Shown here: in pieces, positions 12,724 through 24,021 of the stretch
How positions within the stretch are numbered: position 1 is the stretch's first letter
Layout: the number at the start of each line of letters is the position of its first letter
Translations under genes and position numbers: made by a program
The notes under the pieces: model-generated
Seen by the model: the letters and a program-made list of their open reading frames with translations, nothing else
The model's database searches: none
Told to the model about the DNA's origin: nothing
DNA from: Calycina herbarum
Taxonomy: Eukaryota; Ascomycota; Leotiomycetes; Helotiales; Pezizellaceae
Length of the DNA stretch: 64,000 bases
Assembly: GCA_001414485.1 (NCBI GenBank)
Contig: LLEY01000123.1
Span: forward strand, 124,001-188,000
Direction: 5' to 3'

Positions 12724-13662
12724 TTGGTGGTCGGGGTAACAGCTCCGCCAAGAATTCTCGCAGGTTCTAAGCTGCGCTTAGGCCACTACCAATCAGAATA
12801 TTTATATGCCAGCACCGCTATTATTAACTACAAGGGTAATATAATAGATTCTACCTATTCAATTCTAATACTAAAACAACTACGAAGAGAGCTTACTTGC
12901 GACGAGCGATTAAGAGTTCAAATTCTCTACTCTAATACTAATTTCTCTCGAGCTTAAATCTACTTATAAACTAGCTTTACTTACGACTAAGTTACCTACG
13001 CTCTATTCTACTGTCTTACTCTCTAAAAATATAAGACTAGCTGTTATATCTTACTTAATACTCTCTAAAGAAAGCGTCTTATTAATTAGATTACTATCTA
13101 TTCTAAGAATAGATAGAAACTATAGTATAAGATTCCTAGAATTCTTAGTTAAGACTATAAAGAGTATACTATCTAAATAGCCTTTAAAAGAGAGAGTTTT
13201 AGACGTTATATCTCTTAAAAAAAGCTATCTCTTTCTAAAGATAATACTAATAAGTAGCTAGCTTAGATACTTAAGTATATAGATTAGATAAATAAGTAAT
13301 AGAATACTATACTTTAGATAGATAAAACTTAGATATAACTAGATAAGTATAAAAGAACCTAAGTTATTTAAAAAGTAGATAAGAACTATAATAAAGACTA
13401 TATCGTTGCTTAGTATTAAAAGAAGATAGAATAGATATTTTAAGAATCTATTTTAAGTAAATATAGTAGATATAAAGAACTCTTTTAGAAAAAGAATTAG
13501 AAGACTATAAATAAGAGCTTTTATAATAGAATTATTATTCTAATTATTAATAAGATCTTCTAAGAATATTCTAAGCTTTAATTCTAGTAGAATAATACTA
13601 GAGAATATACTTCTAAGTTTATATTATTAGTTTTTAAAAGAATAAAGATAAAGATTATAAAG
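12724..13662 (+). pseudogene. Tc1-like transposase, N-terminal and catalytic part (continues at 19914)
   Basis: A + frame open from 12724 to 12957 gives a helix-turn-helix N-terminus (RELTCDERLRVQILY). Reading on through stops yields a Tc1/DDE_3-like catalytic domain, with the TILWTDKTW-like block near 13300 and the QQDNARGH-like block near 13590-13605. The frame continues in step at 19914 with a degenerate SPDLNPIE-type block (FNLNLIKIV). The Fot1-like element therefore inserted between the second and third catalytic segments. Codons usually Gln, Trp or Arg are stops, as expected from RIP. The first 230 bases are much less mutated than the rest. It is inactive; the family assignment rests on motif order. 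Confidence 0.75.
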
Positions 13663-14198
13663 TAACGTACTTTATAAGCGAGCTAGCTATCTAAGCGAGC
13701 TAGCTACTTTTTAAACTTTATAATAATTATTAACTTCTAGTTATATTATCTCTACTATATAACGTCTAAATGTCTTCTAATAAAAACAAGATCAACTTAG
13801 CTATCTAAGTACTTAAAAACGACGTATTAATAATCTAACGACGTGTTATAAAAGCTTATAATATCTCTCGATCTACTATTTCAAACCGACGCGTTAGAAT
13901 CTAACTAAGATATAATTACAAGTCTAATTCGAAGAAACTTATAAAGCTAGAAAAGAAGGTAATAATTTAATATATATTAGAGTAGAATTCGAGAGAGTTT
14001 TTATCTATAAAGAATATAGTATAAGATATAGCTAATAATTTACTAAAGAAGCGCGATAGATAGTCTATAGATAGAAACTAGCTAGATAACTTTATTTAGT
14101 ATATATCTAAGCTAAAAACTTAATAGAGTCGTTCTTATAATTATTAGTAAGCTTTAACTAAAGATCTACGAATTATTAGTCTATAGTTTATACTTATA

Positions 14199-16058
14199 AC
14201 GTGGTTTATCAGAACCTGGCGTATATCAGGACCTGGCGCACTTTTCCTTAGTATTCAACTTTAAATATTAATAAATTAACTACAACATATTAAATTAACT
14301 ATAACTACTTAGAATCCGAAGAATCAGACATATCTACATCTATTTAACAAGTTCGTACATTATAACTAGCTTTTCCGTAAGTGCTATAACGCTATCTAGA
14401 CGATTGCCCCTCCTTCTTATTACCCCCCTCTATACGTAAGTCGTGTCGTACTTGCTCGTTAACGTCCTTTTAAGTTAAAAGATCTTAGACATCCTCTACT
14501 ATAAGTGCCCCCCCTTGACATACACGAGTCTTTTTAGCTCTACAGCGTTTGCTTAAGGCTTTATTCGCTGCTCGAAGGGTACGTACTTCAGTAGACAACA
14601 AGGTTATCTTATAGGCTATTCGCTCTATACCTTTTGCTAATACAACAACTGTCTTAAATAGTAGAGTCAGCAAGCTCCCCTAGTGACAGGCAATCCGTTT
14701 CTAAACAAGAGTCGATTGTAAGAGCGCTTTAGTAGGGTTTAAGGGAGTCTAGGAGATCCAAGTATTAGAATTGGCAGTAGAGGGTCTTAGGGGAGTTAGA
14801 GTCCGTAACCTTACGTCAAGCTTTGAAAGTACTACTTACAGGTCAAAAGGCACTAGGCCAGCTCTATAGAATCCAGCTTAAGCGTTCTAGACCGTTATTG
14901 ATTCTTTATATACTGCTATAAAAGCTAAAAAGAACTCCACCTTTGTAATATAGTTGATATAGGCTTTGATAAACGTCTTAATCTGCCGACTATACGCCCG
15001 CTTTAACATACTAAAGCACCTAACATTAAGTGGTTAGGTTATATAGGATGAGTGAGGAGGTAGTCTAAGAGTTATAATGTTGTATGCTTTGTAATACTCT
15101 TGAAATTCGGCCGATTTATAACTCTTATACCTATCTAACACCAGCATTCGATATAGACCCTTTGTACGACTAGTAGTATGTTTATCGAAGTGTTTTAGCT
15201 ATTCTAGACCTGTCTCGTTGTTTATCTATCTATTACTTGTCGGTTTAATGACCTAGTCGTGTAGGAGGCCGCCGTCTATATACTAATTCGTAAGATGATT
15301 CTTCCCTTAGATAACTAAAAATAGAGGGACATCCCAACCCTCGCTATTGATACAAGTAATTGCTATAGCCCATTCCCGATTGCCTAGCTGAACTGTCTTG
15401 CCTCTGCCACGTCGATCTACACGTGTAATAACTATTGTAGGGTAAATCATACCTATTATAAAGCCTGTTTCGTTGAAGTTATAGAAATCGTAATCTAAAA
15501 CGCCGTATTTCGCTCTCATATTTTACACAAGTCGGAACCACGCGCTAATTAGGTTAGGATCTTCGCATAAGGCCCTTTAGAAGTCGTAAACGCGATTAAA
15601 ACGCGTCTTTAACTCTAGTTATCGTTGTATAAATCAATATGCCCAAAGCTTACTAACGCGTTTCCCTCCCCGCGATTCGAGGATATAATTTGCTATATCT
15701 TCTACACTAGCTAGCCGGGGTGCAAACCCTCTGGAATCCAAGTCAAGTATGTTCTAAAGAATCACTTCCTCCTTGAGTTGAGTCAATTTGATATTTGCTA
15801 GCCGTCGTTCTAGGAGGGGAAGTTAGCCGTTTATTCTACGGCGAAGGCTAGTTTCGAGGACTTTATAGATTTTTGTAGCAGCCCGACGACTAAGCTTTTT
15901 AGATGATCGGATAGCCTCGATAGCTAAGATAATTCGAGCTTCTTAAGTTTGAATTTCTATTAGTGGTTGTTGAGATAACGCGTGTTAAAATAATGAAGTA
16001 GAGAAGATGGGAAAAGTGCGCCAGGTCCTGATATGCGCCAGGTCCTAATAAACCACGT
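14199..16058 (-). mobile_element. pogo-like DNA transposon, lightly RIP-mutated, nested in Fot1-like element
   Basis: The 1860-bp element starts ACGTGGTTTATCAG, ends in its complement, and is flanked by TA (14197-14198, 16059-16060). About 50-bp inverted repeats contain the motif ATCAGGACCTGGCG twice. It retains much more CA/TG than its host, so it inserted later. A more mutated, partial relative begins near 62600. Confidence 0.92.
14485..15960 (-). pseudogene. pogo-like transposase (CENP-B HTH plus DDE_1), inactivated
   Basis: Reading minus from about 15960, an HTH_psq/CENP-B-like region is followed by a DDE_1 catalytic domain. The open stretch 15519-15307 includes YNFNETGF, where family members normally have YNFDETGF, so the first catalytic Asp is Asn. 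The second block, LVLDRYKSY (about 15150), keeps Asp. The third, LNVRCFSMLKRAY (about 15020), has Asn for Asp. The C-terminal basic region (KALSKRCRAKKTR, 14673-14485) is intact as a frame. A few stops separate these segments. Family members cut and paste at TA. This copy cannot be active, though its ends could still be recognised by a related transposase. Confidence 0.88.
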
Positions 16059-16324
16059 TATAGTTATTTAAAGACAAATATAATATTATAGATAAGAATA
16101 TATATAATTTTAATTAGACTAGTTTTATAATAGATATTATATTATCTTAGCTTATTATTATAAGTTTAGAGATATATAGAAGATATAAAAAAGTTTAGCT
16201 AAGTAATTATAAATAGATTATAGTTATATAAGAGTTAATAGAATAGATTAGATAATCTCGCTATTTATTATATTTATAAATAAAGTGCTTATTTCTTCTT
16301 AGTATAAGAATATAGATATACTAT

Positions 16325-16586
16325 TATAACAGCACGAAGCGGATACTACTACAAAAGAGACATATAGGAGTACGTTCGATAGAATAACATATCCGGATAC
16401 TAGGCTCTAATACAAAGGAAAAGACCAAATTAGTCTTTCTCCGATAGAGAGTAAGGGCATCTATATATAAGAGGTCGGACAATAACAAAGTCCAAACCGG
16501 TACAGCTCTTGCAAATCCTGAAACAACATCCGTCACGTAACCTATTTGGTACATAACCTCGGCAATTCCGATGGCTGGCCATCACA
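16325..16586 (-). repeat. family Y LTR (3' LTR of copy 1)
   Basis: 262 bp, TATAAC...CATCACA on +. It ends next to the polypurine tract at 16587-16598. Confidence 0.92.
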
Positions 16587-17189
16587 TCCCCCTCCCTTAA
16601 AAAAGACTCGTCCTCGAGGCTTCGCGTTATAGTCAGGGCGGTATCGGTAGGCGGTGTCAGCAGGTGGCAGTATTAGTGGCAGAAGGATTGTCGTATAGAA
16701 TGCGGTTTATTAAGCGAGGTGTTTAGCGAAAGGTAGGATACAAGTCGTAGCCGGCCTTGTTCGTAGATGTTGCCTGTATCAGGTGTTTCCTACTAAAAGC
16801 AAAGCATTCGCTAAAAGAGTATATAGTCTAATCCCTCGATTATCTATATCAGAGGGGATCCAGACAGGAGTCGGAGGCGGAAAAGTCGGAATTCGATATC
16901 GTAGAAGACAGTGATAACTTAGCTAAGAGGTCACTTATTCTTGTCTTTCGTCTTGATAGATAGCATACTTCTTCGATTCGTATCTGATTCAAATTAGACT
17001 TCTAGAATCCAGCCAGAAGGTAAAAGAAGGTAAGGACTCCTTACCGAAGTAGGGAGTCGGAGGGGTATCAGCTAGTCAAATGTTATTACCGATAATTATT
17101 GTCCTAGGTTAGGTTATTTAATACCTCGTTTTCTCACCGATTCTAGGTACTCTACGAGGACTTGGTTTCATCTTCCCTTTAAACAGTAG

Positions 17190-18234
17190 AAAAGGATTCG
17201 CGTTCAGGTAGTAGAAGGTTCAGAATTAAGCTTGATTTAGCCAAAGTACTTAGTTCAGCGTTTCAGCGTCTTTCCTTATCCAAGGCTAGAAGATCTACCA
17301 CCATTTTAACAAAGTTGTGATTCTAACGTCTCTTTATTAGAGCTGCCGAGTGTCGGAGCTGTGGCGTAATCTTCTCCCACATATAGAAGAACCGTTCCAA
17401 CTCTGGTATTTCTCCGAGTATAGCCATACTCGTAAAGCAACCTCTGAAGTCAGTAAACGTTTCTTCACCTTCAGCGTCATTCATCTATAAAGCCTAGAAG
17501 GCGTTCCTAGCATCCTCTGTCTCGTATCCGGTCAAAAAGTATGAATCCAAAAGTTCAATCATATCTTAATAATCTTGGAAAGTATAACTCGACTCGGACT
17601 GGTATCTAGGCTCAAGGTAGCTCCTGGCGTAGCCAGTAGTTGTTCCCCAGATGAGGGCCTTTCGAGTCGGTATAGTATCGTAATAATCGGCGTTTACTAG
17701 GAGTCTATCGCGTACCGATATCTTCCATTGCTGGTAGGTGGGTGAGGTACCGTCATTCAAGGGTTCAATCCTTTCCGTAATCTTGCTTTTAGCGGGTCGG
17801 GGTAGGAGGGGATTCGGGGTGCCTTCGGAGGCTGGGAGGGTTGTCTGCCGTCGAGGGAAGGTATCAGGGGTAGTGGTGTCCCTTAAGCGAAAAGGGTCTC
17901 GCGTAGTACTTGGAGGCGAAAGAGGCTCGGGATCGATTCGGGAAGGTTGCGGGTCTCTGATTTGATCTCGGAGTTCCTTTATAATTGTATTCAACTGTTC
18001 GAACCGATCGTTGTTGTCTTAAAGTTTTTCTTCTAAGCCTTGTACTATACCCCGCATCTCGTCCGCATTGGAGAAGTCTCGGTTGTCTTTAGGGTTTCGA
18101 GCAGGTTGCTTTTCTTTCTAGGACCTTTTGTTTTTAGACGTACAAGTGCGGTTCGTAGACCTTTCGGAGGAGGGTCTACTAGCTTCCCTGGCGGGTTGCT
18201 TAACGCTATCAAGCGAAGCTTTGGAATTCGACAT
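17190..18234 (-). pseudogene. Gag-like protein of family Y element
   Basis: The frame starts ATGTCGAATTCC at 18234 (minus) and stays in one frame through an Arg/Lys/Ser-rich N-terminus, a coiled-coil stretch (NTIIKELRDQI at about 17994), a Pro-rich linker and a retrotransposon Gag-type core (PTYQQWKISVRDRLL near 17740-17700, and LLDSYFLTGY near 17545-17515). About 350 codons are covered. It is broken only by scattered TAG/TAA codons that fit C-to-T changes; 17994-17566 is open for 142 codons. No zinc knuckle is seen after it; the sequence passes into a non-coding 3' region. Copy 2 has the same gag with an extra 1-nt deletion near 37880. Retrotransposon Gag assembles the particle that packages the RNA; here that is inference from family. 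Confidence 0.75.
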
Positions 18235-18608
18235 GTCGTATGTCGATTCGAAAAGGGGGGGGGTTAAGGGGTAGATTTGGGAGCTTTCTGGGTGACTGTA
18301 TATCGTCGACTGTCTGTATCTTGTGTAGCAATCCCTATACGGAGAGGGTTATTAGGAGTCTCAGGAACACTCAGCGTATTCTACTCCACTCGACGTAGGA
18401 ACCGCCTACGATTTTACCAGCTGTCTATACAGATATCAAACCCCGATATCACTGGCTGTCCAGGTGGTCTCTGATTACCTAGCTATTTAAGGTTGTCGCT
18501 ATACTAATCCGAATCTAGGCCGAATCGAATTCGAAGCAGGTACGTCGGCGCGCTCGAGTGAGATATTATAACAGGCAGTCCCCGGCGAAGTCGAATTTAG
18601 TCTTTTAA

Positions 18609-18870
18609 TATAACAGCACGAAGCGGATACTACTACAAAAGAGGTATATAGGAGTGCGTTCGATAGAATGACATATCCGGATACTAGGCTCTGATACGAA
18701 GGAAAAGACTAAATTGGTCTTTCTTCGATAGAGAGTGAGGGCATCTATATATAAGAGGTCGGACAATAACAAAGTCCGAACCGGTATAGCTCTTGCAAAT
18801 CCTGAAACAACATCCGTCACGTAACCTATTCGGTACATAACCTCGGCAATTCCGATGGCTAGCTATTACA
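18609..18870 (-). repeat. family Y LTR (5' LTR of copy 1)
   Basis: 262 bp, matching 16325-16586 with scattered C/T and G/A differences only. It lies directly before the duplicated ACTAT. Confidence 0.92.
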
Positions 18871-20845
18871 ACTATACGACTAGGTTATTAATATTAGTAC
18901 TAATAGCTAGATAAATAATAAGCTTAGAGTTATATAGTTAAAGTATTTTAATAAGTATATAAAAGTATAAAGCGTTAGAGAATATAAACTATTAATTATT
19001 AATAGTTATAAAAGCTATAACTTACTCGAATTCTAGTAACTTTATAAAGACTTTAATATTATTACTCTTTATATATCTTTATATTTATTATATTTATTAT
19101 AGCTACTTAATATTAGCTATTTCTCGTTATTAAAACAAGTATATAGAAATAAGATCTTAGGCTTAGTATATAATTATATTAACTATATTACTAAAGAAAT
19201 CTTCTTTTAAGCTTTTAAAATAGCTTTTTATAAAGCTTTTATAAAGAATAATATCTACGCGAGCTTTTAAGATACTAGGCTACTTCTATATAACCTAGAA
19301 GTTATATTATTAAAGCTTAATTTAAAGCTTTATATACTAACTCTAGTTATATTAGAAGATATTTTATAAGAGTCTAAAATACTAAGTAATATACGTAAGA
19401 TAGAGACTTAATTAACACTTATTCAAGACTAGATTCAAAGATACTAAGACTTATTACCTAGTTCTATTATTAAGTCTCTTAATTAACTAGAAAGAGACTC
19501 TACTAGAATAATATATAATATAGTATTAATATAAAAAGAAATCATAGATCTTTATAAAATAACTAAAGCTATAACTAAGTATAAAAGTTATAAAAGAAAA
19601 TATATTTAGAGTTAAGAGATATTAATAGTAGAGAAAGTAATTAGTTTAATTACTTCTATAGAAAATAGTAATTAGAAGAGTAGTAGAGAGATAAAAAAGA
19701 AGGTTTAAATAGAGAAGTACTATAGACGTTATAGTAAAATTAGATATAATTCTTATACTTATTAAGTAGAAATAGTAGATACTAAAGATAGTAATAACTC
19801 TAAATAATCTTATAATATCTTTTATTATATAATAGCTTATTCTAGTATTAAGTAATTTATATTTAAAAATAAGTACTTTAGAAAAGTAGCTAGCTCGCTT
19901 ATAAAGTACGTTAGTTTATAAATAACTTTAATTTAAATCTAATTAAAATAGTTTAGAATTAGATAAAGAATTATATTTAAAAGTACTATCTTATTATCTA
20001 CTTATCTTATAAGAGATTAAAAGTAGCTATTCTTAAAATCTAGAAATCTATCTTTTATAAGAGAATAAGAGATAAGTTAATTAGAGAAATAAAAGATAGA
20101 TATTAGATAATAATTAATACTAGAGATTATAGTATAAAATACTAGTAAAAATTAGAAAAGTAGTATTATCTTACTATTATCTTATATATCTCTCTTAGTA
20201 TAGCTAATACCTCGGCGACGAAGTATATACTTATATTATATATTATAAAACTTAGAAAGTAGATAGAAATAGTTAAATAATTAAATAATCTAGTCTAAAA
20301 AAGAATTACTTATATTAGTTAATATTTTATTTCTACTTTAGTTCCTTGGCATTATCGCGATATTATCGCGATATTAATTAAAACACTAATAATATAAATA
20401 GTATTATTGTTGGGTATCGCGATATTTATATAGTACAAATAGTACTTATTAAAGTGGGTTCCAACAATATTACCGTGGTGGTATAATATTCCGAATACTA
20501 CTGACCACACTGCACCGTACCTATCAACACGTTACACCTAGGGTAGCGAGACGCATTCCGTGCCGAGACACTGAAAGTTCGCATTGTCAACTTTCAGTTT
20601 ATAATTTATATCAAATGATTCTCCTGCCCTTTTACCAAGTTACTAAGCTGTCTTGCCAAGACTTGCCAACGTCGTACAATACCTGGACCTTTTGAGGCGC
20701 GGCCCACTTCCCCAACCCTTGGTATAATCACTGCCCAGACCACCAAGTGACGGCAAGGTAAGAAGCCATCAACAATCATGCCTAACGATACGAATTACAG
20801 CATGCTAATGCTAGCGTGGCAGGATATTCCGCAACGTCAGTGACG

Positions 20846-22337
20846 ATGGATGTGCATTCGGATGCTATGCAGCCTCAGAACCCGACCGAAGAATTGCAGA
20901 ACAACACATCTGCCGTACGGGTTTACCCTCGCGATTTGGATCTTCTTCGCGCTAATTCGAATAATACCTTATCATCTTGGGTACCTCCTCCAGATCCGTT
21001 CAACGTGTCACCTGCAGAACGATTGGCAATATTCTCAAATCCTGATCATCAAGAGAAGGATCTCGAGGAACACTTCTTCAGGCAAATCCACGAGGCCATT
21101 TCAAGCGATCGTATGCATGTGCTGCGCAGTTGGAGATTCGTCCGTTGTTACAAGCTTGAGGGAAGCGAAGAGCTTTGCCACGAAGAAGAAATTGGGGGGT
21201 CCACTGGAGGCAACGGTTGGTTGACAACACACACATGGAAAGTGGGCAGGGAGATCGCGGCGGGTGGGTTTGGCTGCGTTCATCTCCATCAGAACATAGA
21301 CGAGAATCGTACAACAGAGCTCCGAGCAGTGAAGAGTATCTATCTCAAGACTCTCAAGAAGAAAGAAGTTGACAAGGTACTTCCGGAGATCAACAGATTT
21401 TGGGCTCGGGAGCTGGAGACGATATTCACATTCTCAAAACTTGAGACTGAGAAGGTAAATAGTGATAGTCTCTTGTTATCACTTTACACCAAACTGACCA
21501 AAGCAGCAACTAGGCATGTTCATCGAAGCATCTTCTTGGTACACCATCTCAACTACCTTATACATTGCCATGGACTATTATGAGCTTGGTAATTTGGACT
21601 CTTTCATTGAGGCCAATATTAACAAAGGCGAAATGAGAATCTCTTTGAATGATTGTCGATCAATTATCTATCAAATGACGAAGGGTATCGGATACATACA
21701 TTCAAAAGAGTTCGTCCATAGGGACTTCAAGCTCAAGGTCAGTACTACGGTAGTCTCTTTTGATGATAAGACACGGGCTCATGGCGTCAAGAATATCTTA
21801 ATCAAGAGTGGACCCCCAAACATCAGTATTAGGATCACAGACTTTGGACTCTCGAAACGCGGTCGAGATATCGAAAGGGATCCCGCTGTCGCTTCCCTGC
21901 CTGTCGCTTCCTTACGCGGTAGCTCTGCCCACGGATCAGTCAAATTCATGTCACCCGAGAAGGCCAGACATTTTACGGATGGCGATTGGTCATATCACGA
22001 TGACTTTGAGAGCGATATTTGGGCTTTGGGTGTTTCCGTCTTTAAAGTGCTGACGGGAAATGTGCCCTTTCCGATCACGAACGAGGACGACTCGCTTAAG
22101 CATATACTTGATAAAGAACTGTGCAGAGAACATATTAAAGAAGGGGAGAATAAGATTCAGAAGTTCATTGTGGAACATGGCAGTAGAACAGCGCCAAGAC
22201 ACGGCTCTGGAGCCTGGCAGCATCGTCACTTATTTCGTTTCTTGTTTGACTTGTTACAACCAACTGTAAAGCGTCGGTTGAAAGGCTCTGATGCCGCAGC
22301 TCGTATGGATTTTGGGTGGATGAAGGAGTGGGAGTAA
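20846..22337 (+). CDS. protein kinase-like gene, three exons, adjacent to NLR gene
   Basis: Predicted exons are 20846-21454, 21507-21737 and 21792-22337, giving 461 residues. Introns of 52 and 54 bp have GT and AG ends; intron 1 has ACTGAC as branch site. Splicing restores phase and joins HRDFKLK to NILI. Residues 1-130 are an unrecognised N-terminus. The kinase domain has a Gly loop AAGGFGCV (138-145), Lys163 in AVK, Asp276 in HRDFKLKN, Asp297 in DFGLS, MSPE (333-336) and SDIWALGV. All catalytic residues are present, so it is probably active on Ser/Thr. Intron 2 is a multiple of three and open, so retention would add 18 residues inside the catalytic loop. The start is the first in-frame ATG; a GTG lies 30 bases upstream. 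The gene shows no RIP. Its neighbour downstream is an NLR-like gene on the same strand, so a shared role in nonself response is possible but unproven. Confidence 0.85.
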
Positions 22338-22677
22338 ATGTTACTGTCTAGACCGTATAGAGTTTGCTTGGGTCAGGGTTCACAGTCGGCATGACATAAG
22401 AAGGGAAAGGCTAGAAGCTAATCATTGATAATCATTGCAAGCTGGTAAATATTGGACTGCCCTCCAGTTCAGACTGGTTGAGCACTTAGAGGAACACCCA
22501 GAAGAAGTCCCAACTTGCTCTCACAGAATATAACAGATGCTCCTCCTAGATATCAGCCATCAAACGCATTCCCAACCAATGTTTCAAGCCATACACCAAC
22601 CAAAGCAAAACATAACATGCTCGACACTTCCGATACCCAGTCCATGTGTTCTGTGATTTGAGCATTCATTCATTATA

Positions 22678-23011
22678 TCATCGAAGGTTGCGTTCTCCCG
22701 CCGACGCGTGGCTCGAGGCAGAGAGCGAGACGGTATCCGAAGCGTCTTCCGCAGGTCCCTTGGATGAATCGGCAAGAGAGACAGTATCGAAGGAGTCTTT
22801 GAATCGTGCGGGTACATGGCTCGTGTACGCAAAAGTGACCATATCGAAGGTTTCTTTGGTTAGTGCTTCAGCTCTTGTCAGCGGATCAACAGTCTTCCAG
22901 CTGGACCGGGGTATTGACTCACTCCACGGCTTTGCCATGCCAGCTCCAATCTTCCTTAGAATCTGTGGCATCTTCGATGACAATGGAAATTTGAAGCCCG
23001 GGAGAAGGAAA
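22678..23011 (-). CDS. hypothetical C-terminal exon with three short repeats
   Basis: A minus frame runs from about 23011 to a TGA at 22678-22680, with ATG at 22971. It contains three imperfect 17-19-residue units around FDMVTFAYTS, FDTVSLADSS and SDTVSLSASS. An upstream exon would be required; I could not place it. The opposite strand is also open (22646-23116) and shows the mirror image of the same repeat, so strand choice is uncertain. I do not recognise a family. It lies between the kinase gene and the NLR gene. Confidence 0.3.
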
Positions 23012-23116
23012 CGCCAAGTTTGTCACACGAGAGCTGTAGATTTTTGGCTGCCTTCAGGAAGGCGGGGAGGGGAATCTAGGGACCTCCGCCGTATTTCTAT
23101 CCAGTGCAGTAACTAA

Positions 23117-24021
23117 GCGGCTCGAGAATTCGGCATAACGAGCAGCCTGCAGTCTCATAATATATTTGCCTAATTAGCTACTGTTCCTATCTGCATATGC
23201 ATTGGCAGCGTGTCCATTGGCCGCAGATGCATTCTGCGCCATAAGAAGATAAAATATTACAGTCCAACATTTTGGCTCTCTCCCCAGGCCTTATTGCGCC
23301 ACCACAACGAGTTCATACTGCAAATGTAGTCAACATTGCCTTTATGCTTCATCTCGCCTTTGGCTATATTTTTTTACTTATTTCCGGTCGCATTTCGATG
23401 TGCAAGAGGATCGGGACGATAGGCTTTGATGAGACTCTGGGCAAAGCTGGGCAGGCAGCCCCGCTCTCATCCCTTGGAGGTGTGGTTGCACAATATGACA
23501 TATCCCTCACTAGCGTTAATGCTGCTTTAGACGTTCAAAGAAAACATACACTTTTGGTGCTTCTAACAGGTCTCCGCAACCCTATAAAGGCTATCTAATA
23601 TTGAAAGCTTCAAGCTCGTACGGGAAAGAATAGTTGTCGGATTTTTTTTTTTTGAAATAAATAAAACGTAAAAATTATAAAAGTACTGAAATTCGACTTT
23701 TTGAAACTCCGGCAAGCCAGTATAAAGCGGCATTGACACTACTGCTGCAGTGGTAGGTCGGGCGTTGTTGGCAGGGACGCGGGCACCAGTAATGACAGCC
23801 TTAAAAATGAAAGTACAGGCAGAAAAGTGATAAGCGGATTCTCGCCACAAACACTCGTCATCGGTGAGGATGATGCGACCCAGAATCGCTGCCTCGTCCG
23901 TTAAGATCTTGCGGCATATATATCTTTTCAACGTGTATGGAATTTTCAGACGTTTTAAGGATAGGCTTAAAATTTATTATTATTATTATAATAACAGGCT
24001 TTGGGGCTCCACCAAACAAAC
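23117..24021. other. intergenic region upstream of the NLR gene
   Basis: About 900 bp without a supportable gene. It has balanced composition, a 12-13-base T run near 23642-23655 and an ATT-rich run near 23972-23990. Short open frames on both strands show no family motif. It presumably holds the NLR promoter; no specific element is identifiable. Confidence 0.5.

Larger units (their letters stand above)
16325..18870 (-). mobile_element. gag-only LTR retrotransposon, family Y copy 1 (2546 bp)
   Basis: Identical-length 262-bp LTRs lie at 16325-16586 and 18609-18870, flanked by the duplication ACTAT (16320-16324, 18871-18875). A polypurine tract (reverse complement of TCCCCCTCCCTT) adjoins the left LTR, which sets the minus orientation. 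The 2-kb interior holds a gag frame and no protease, RT, RNase H or integrase. Family Y copy 3 (31410 onward) continues past gag into protease-linker sequence, so this is a deletion derivative. Confidence 0.93.
13665..19911 (+). mobile_element. Fot1/pogo-like transposon, split by two nested elements
   Basis: The element begins ACGTACTTTATAAGCGAG and ends in its complement, flanked by TA on each side (13663-13664, 19912-19913). Each end carries a doubled AAGCGAGCTAGCTA motif. After removing the nested elements at 14199-16058 and 16325-18870 its length is 1834 bp, matching the relatives at 32500-34351 (1852) and 52051-53887 (1837). The transposase reads + from about 13776, resumes at 16061, then at 18876-19800, and is heavily RIP-mutated. 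Confidence 0.9.
12472..20512 (+). mobile_element. Tc1-like DNA transposon split by a nested Fot1-like element
   Basis: A 14-bp perfect inverted repeat (CAGTGTGGTCAGTA at 12472-12485, complement at 20499-20512) bounds the element. Without the nested Fot1-like insert it is about 1.8 kb, typical of Tc1/mariner. Subterminal palindromes TATCGCGATA occur at 12490, 20353, 20364 and 20415. I see no TA duplication at the outer ends. A truncated relative is at about 31191-31404. Confidence 0.75.

Noticed and set aside
17738..18474. Three + strand open frames of 65-75 codons
   Set aside because: They lie antisense to the family Y gag frame, are rich in Gly/Arg/Val as expected of shadows, and show no domain.
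12472..20512. hAT origin for the element with CAGTG ends
   Set aside because: The coding part is Tc1-like (QQDNARGH-like and PDLN-like blocks) and no 8-bp duplication flanks the ends.
20850..21372. Other open frames across the kinase gene on both strands
   Set aside because: They overlap the frame with complete kinase motifs and lack motifs of their own.
23272..23598. A 108-codon + frame upstream of the NLR gene
   Set aside because: It has no ATG at its start, no recognisable motif, and no clear intron links to either neighbour.
23563..23931. A 122-codon minus frame
   Set aside because: It includes an AT-rich low-complexity stretch and has no family motif; it is likely chance.
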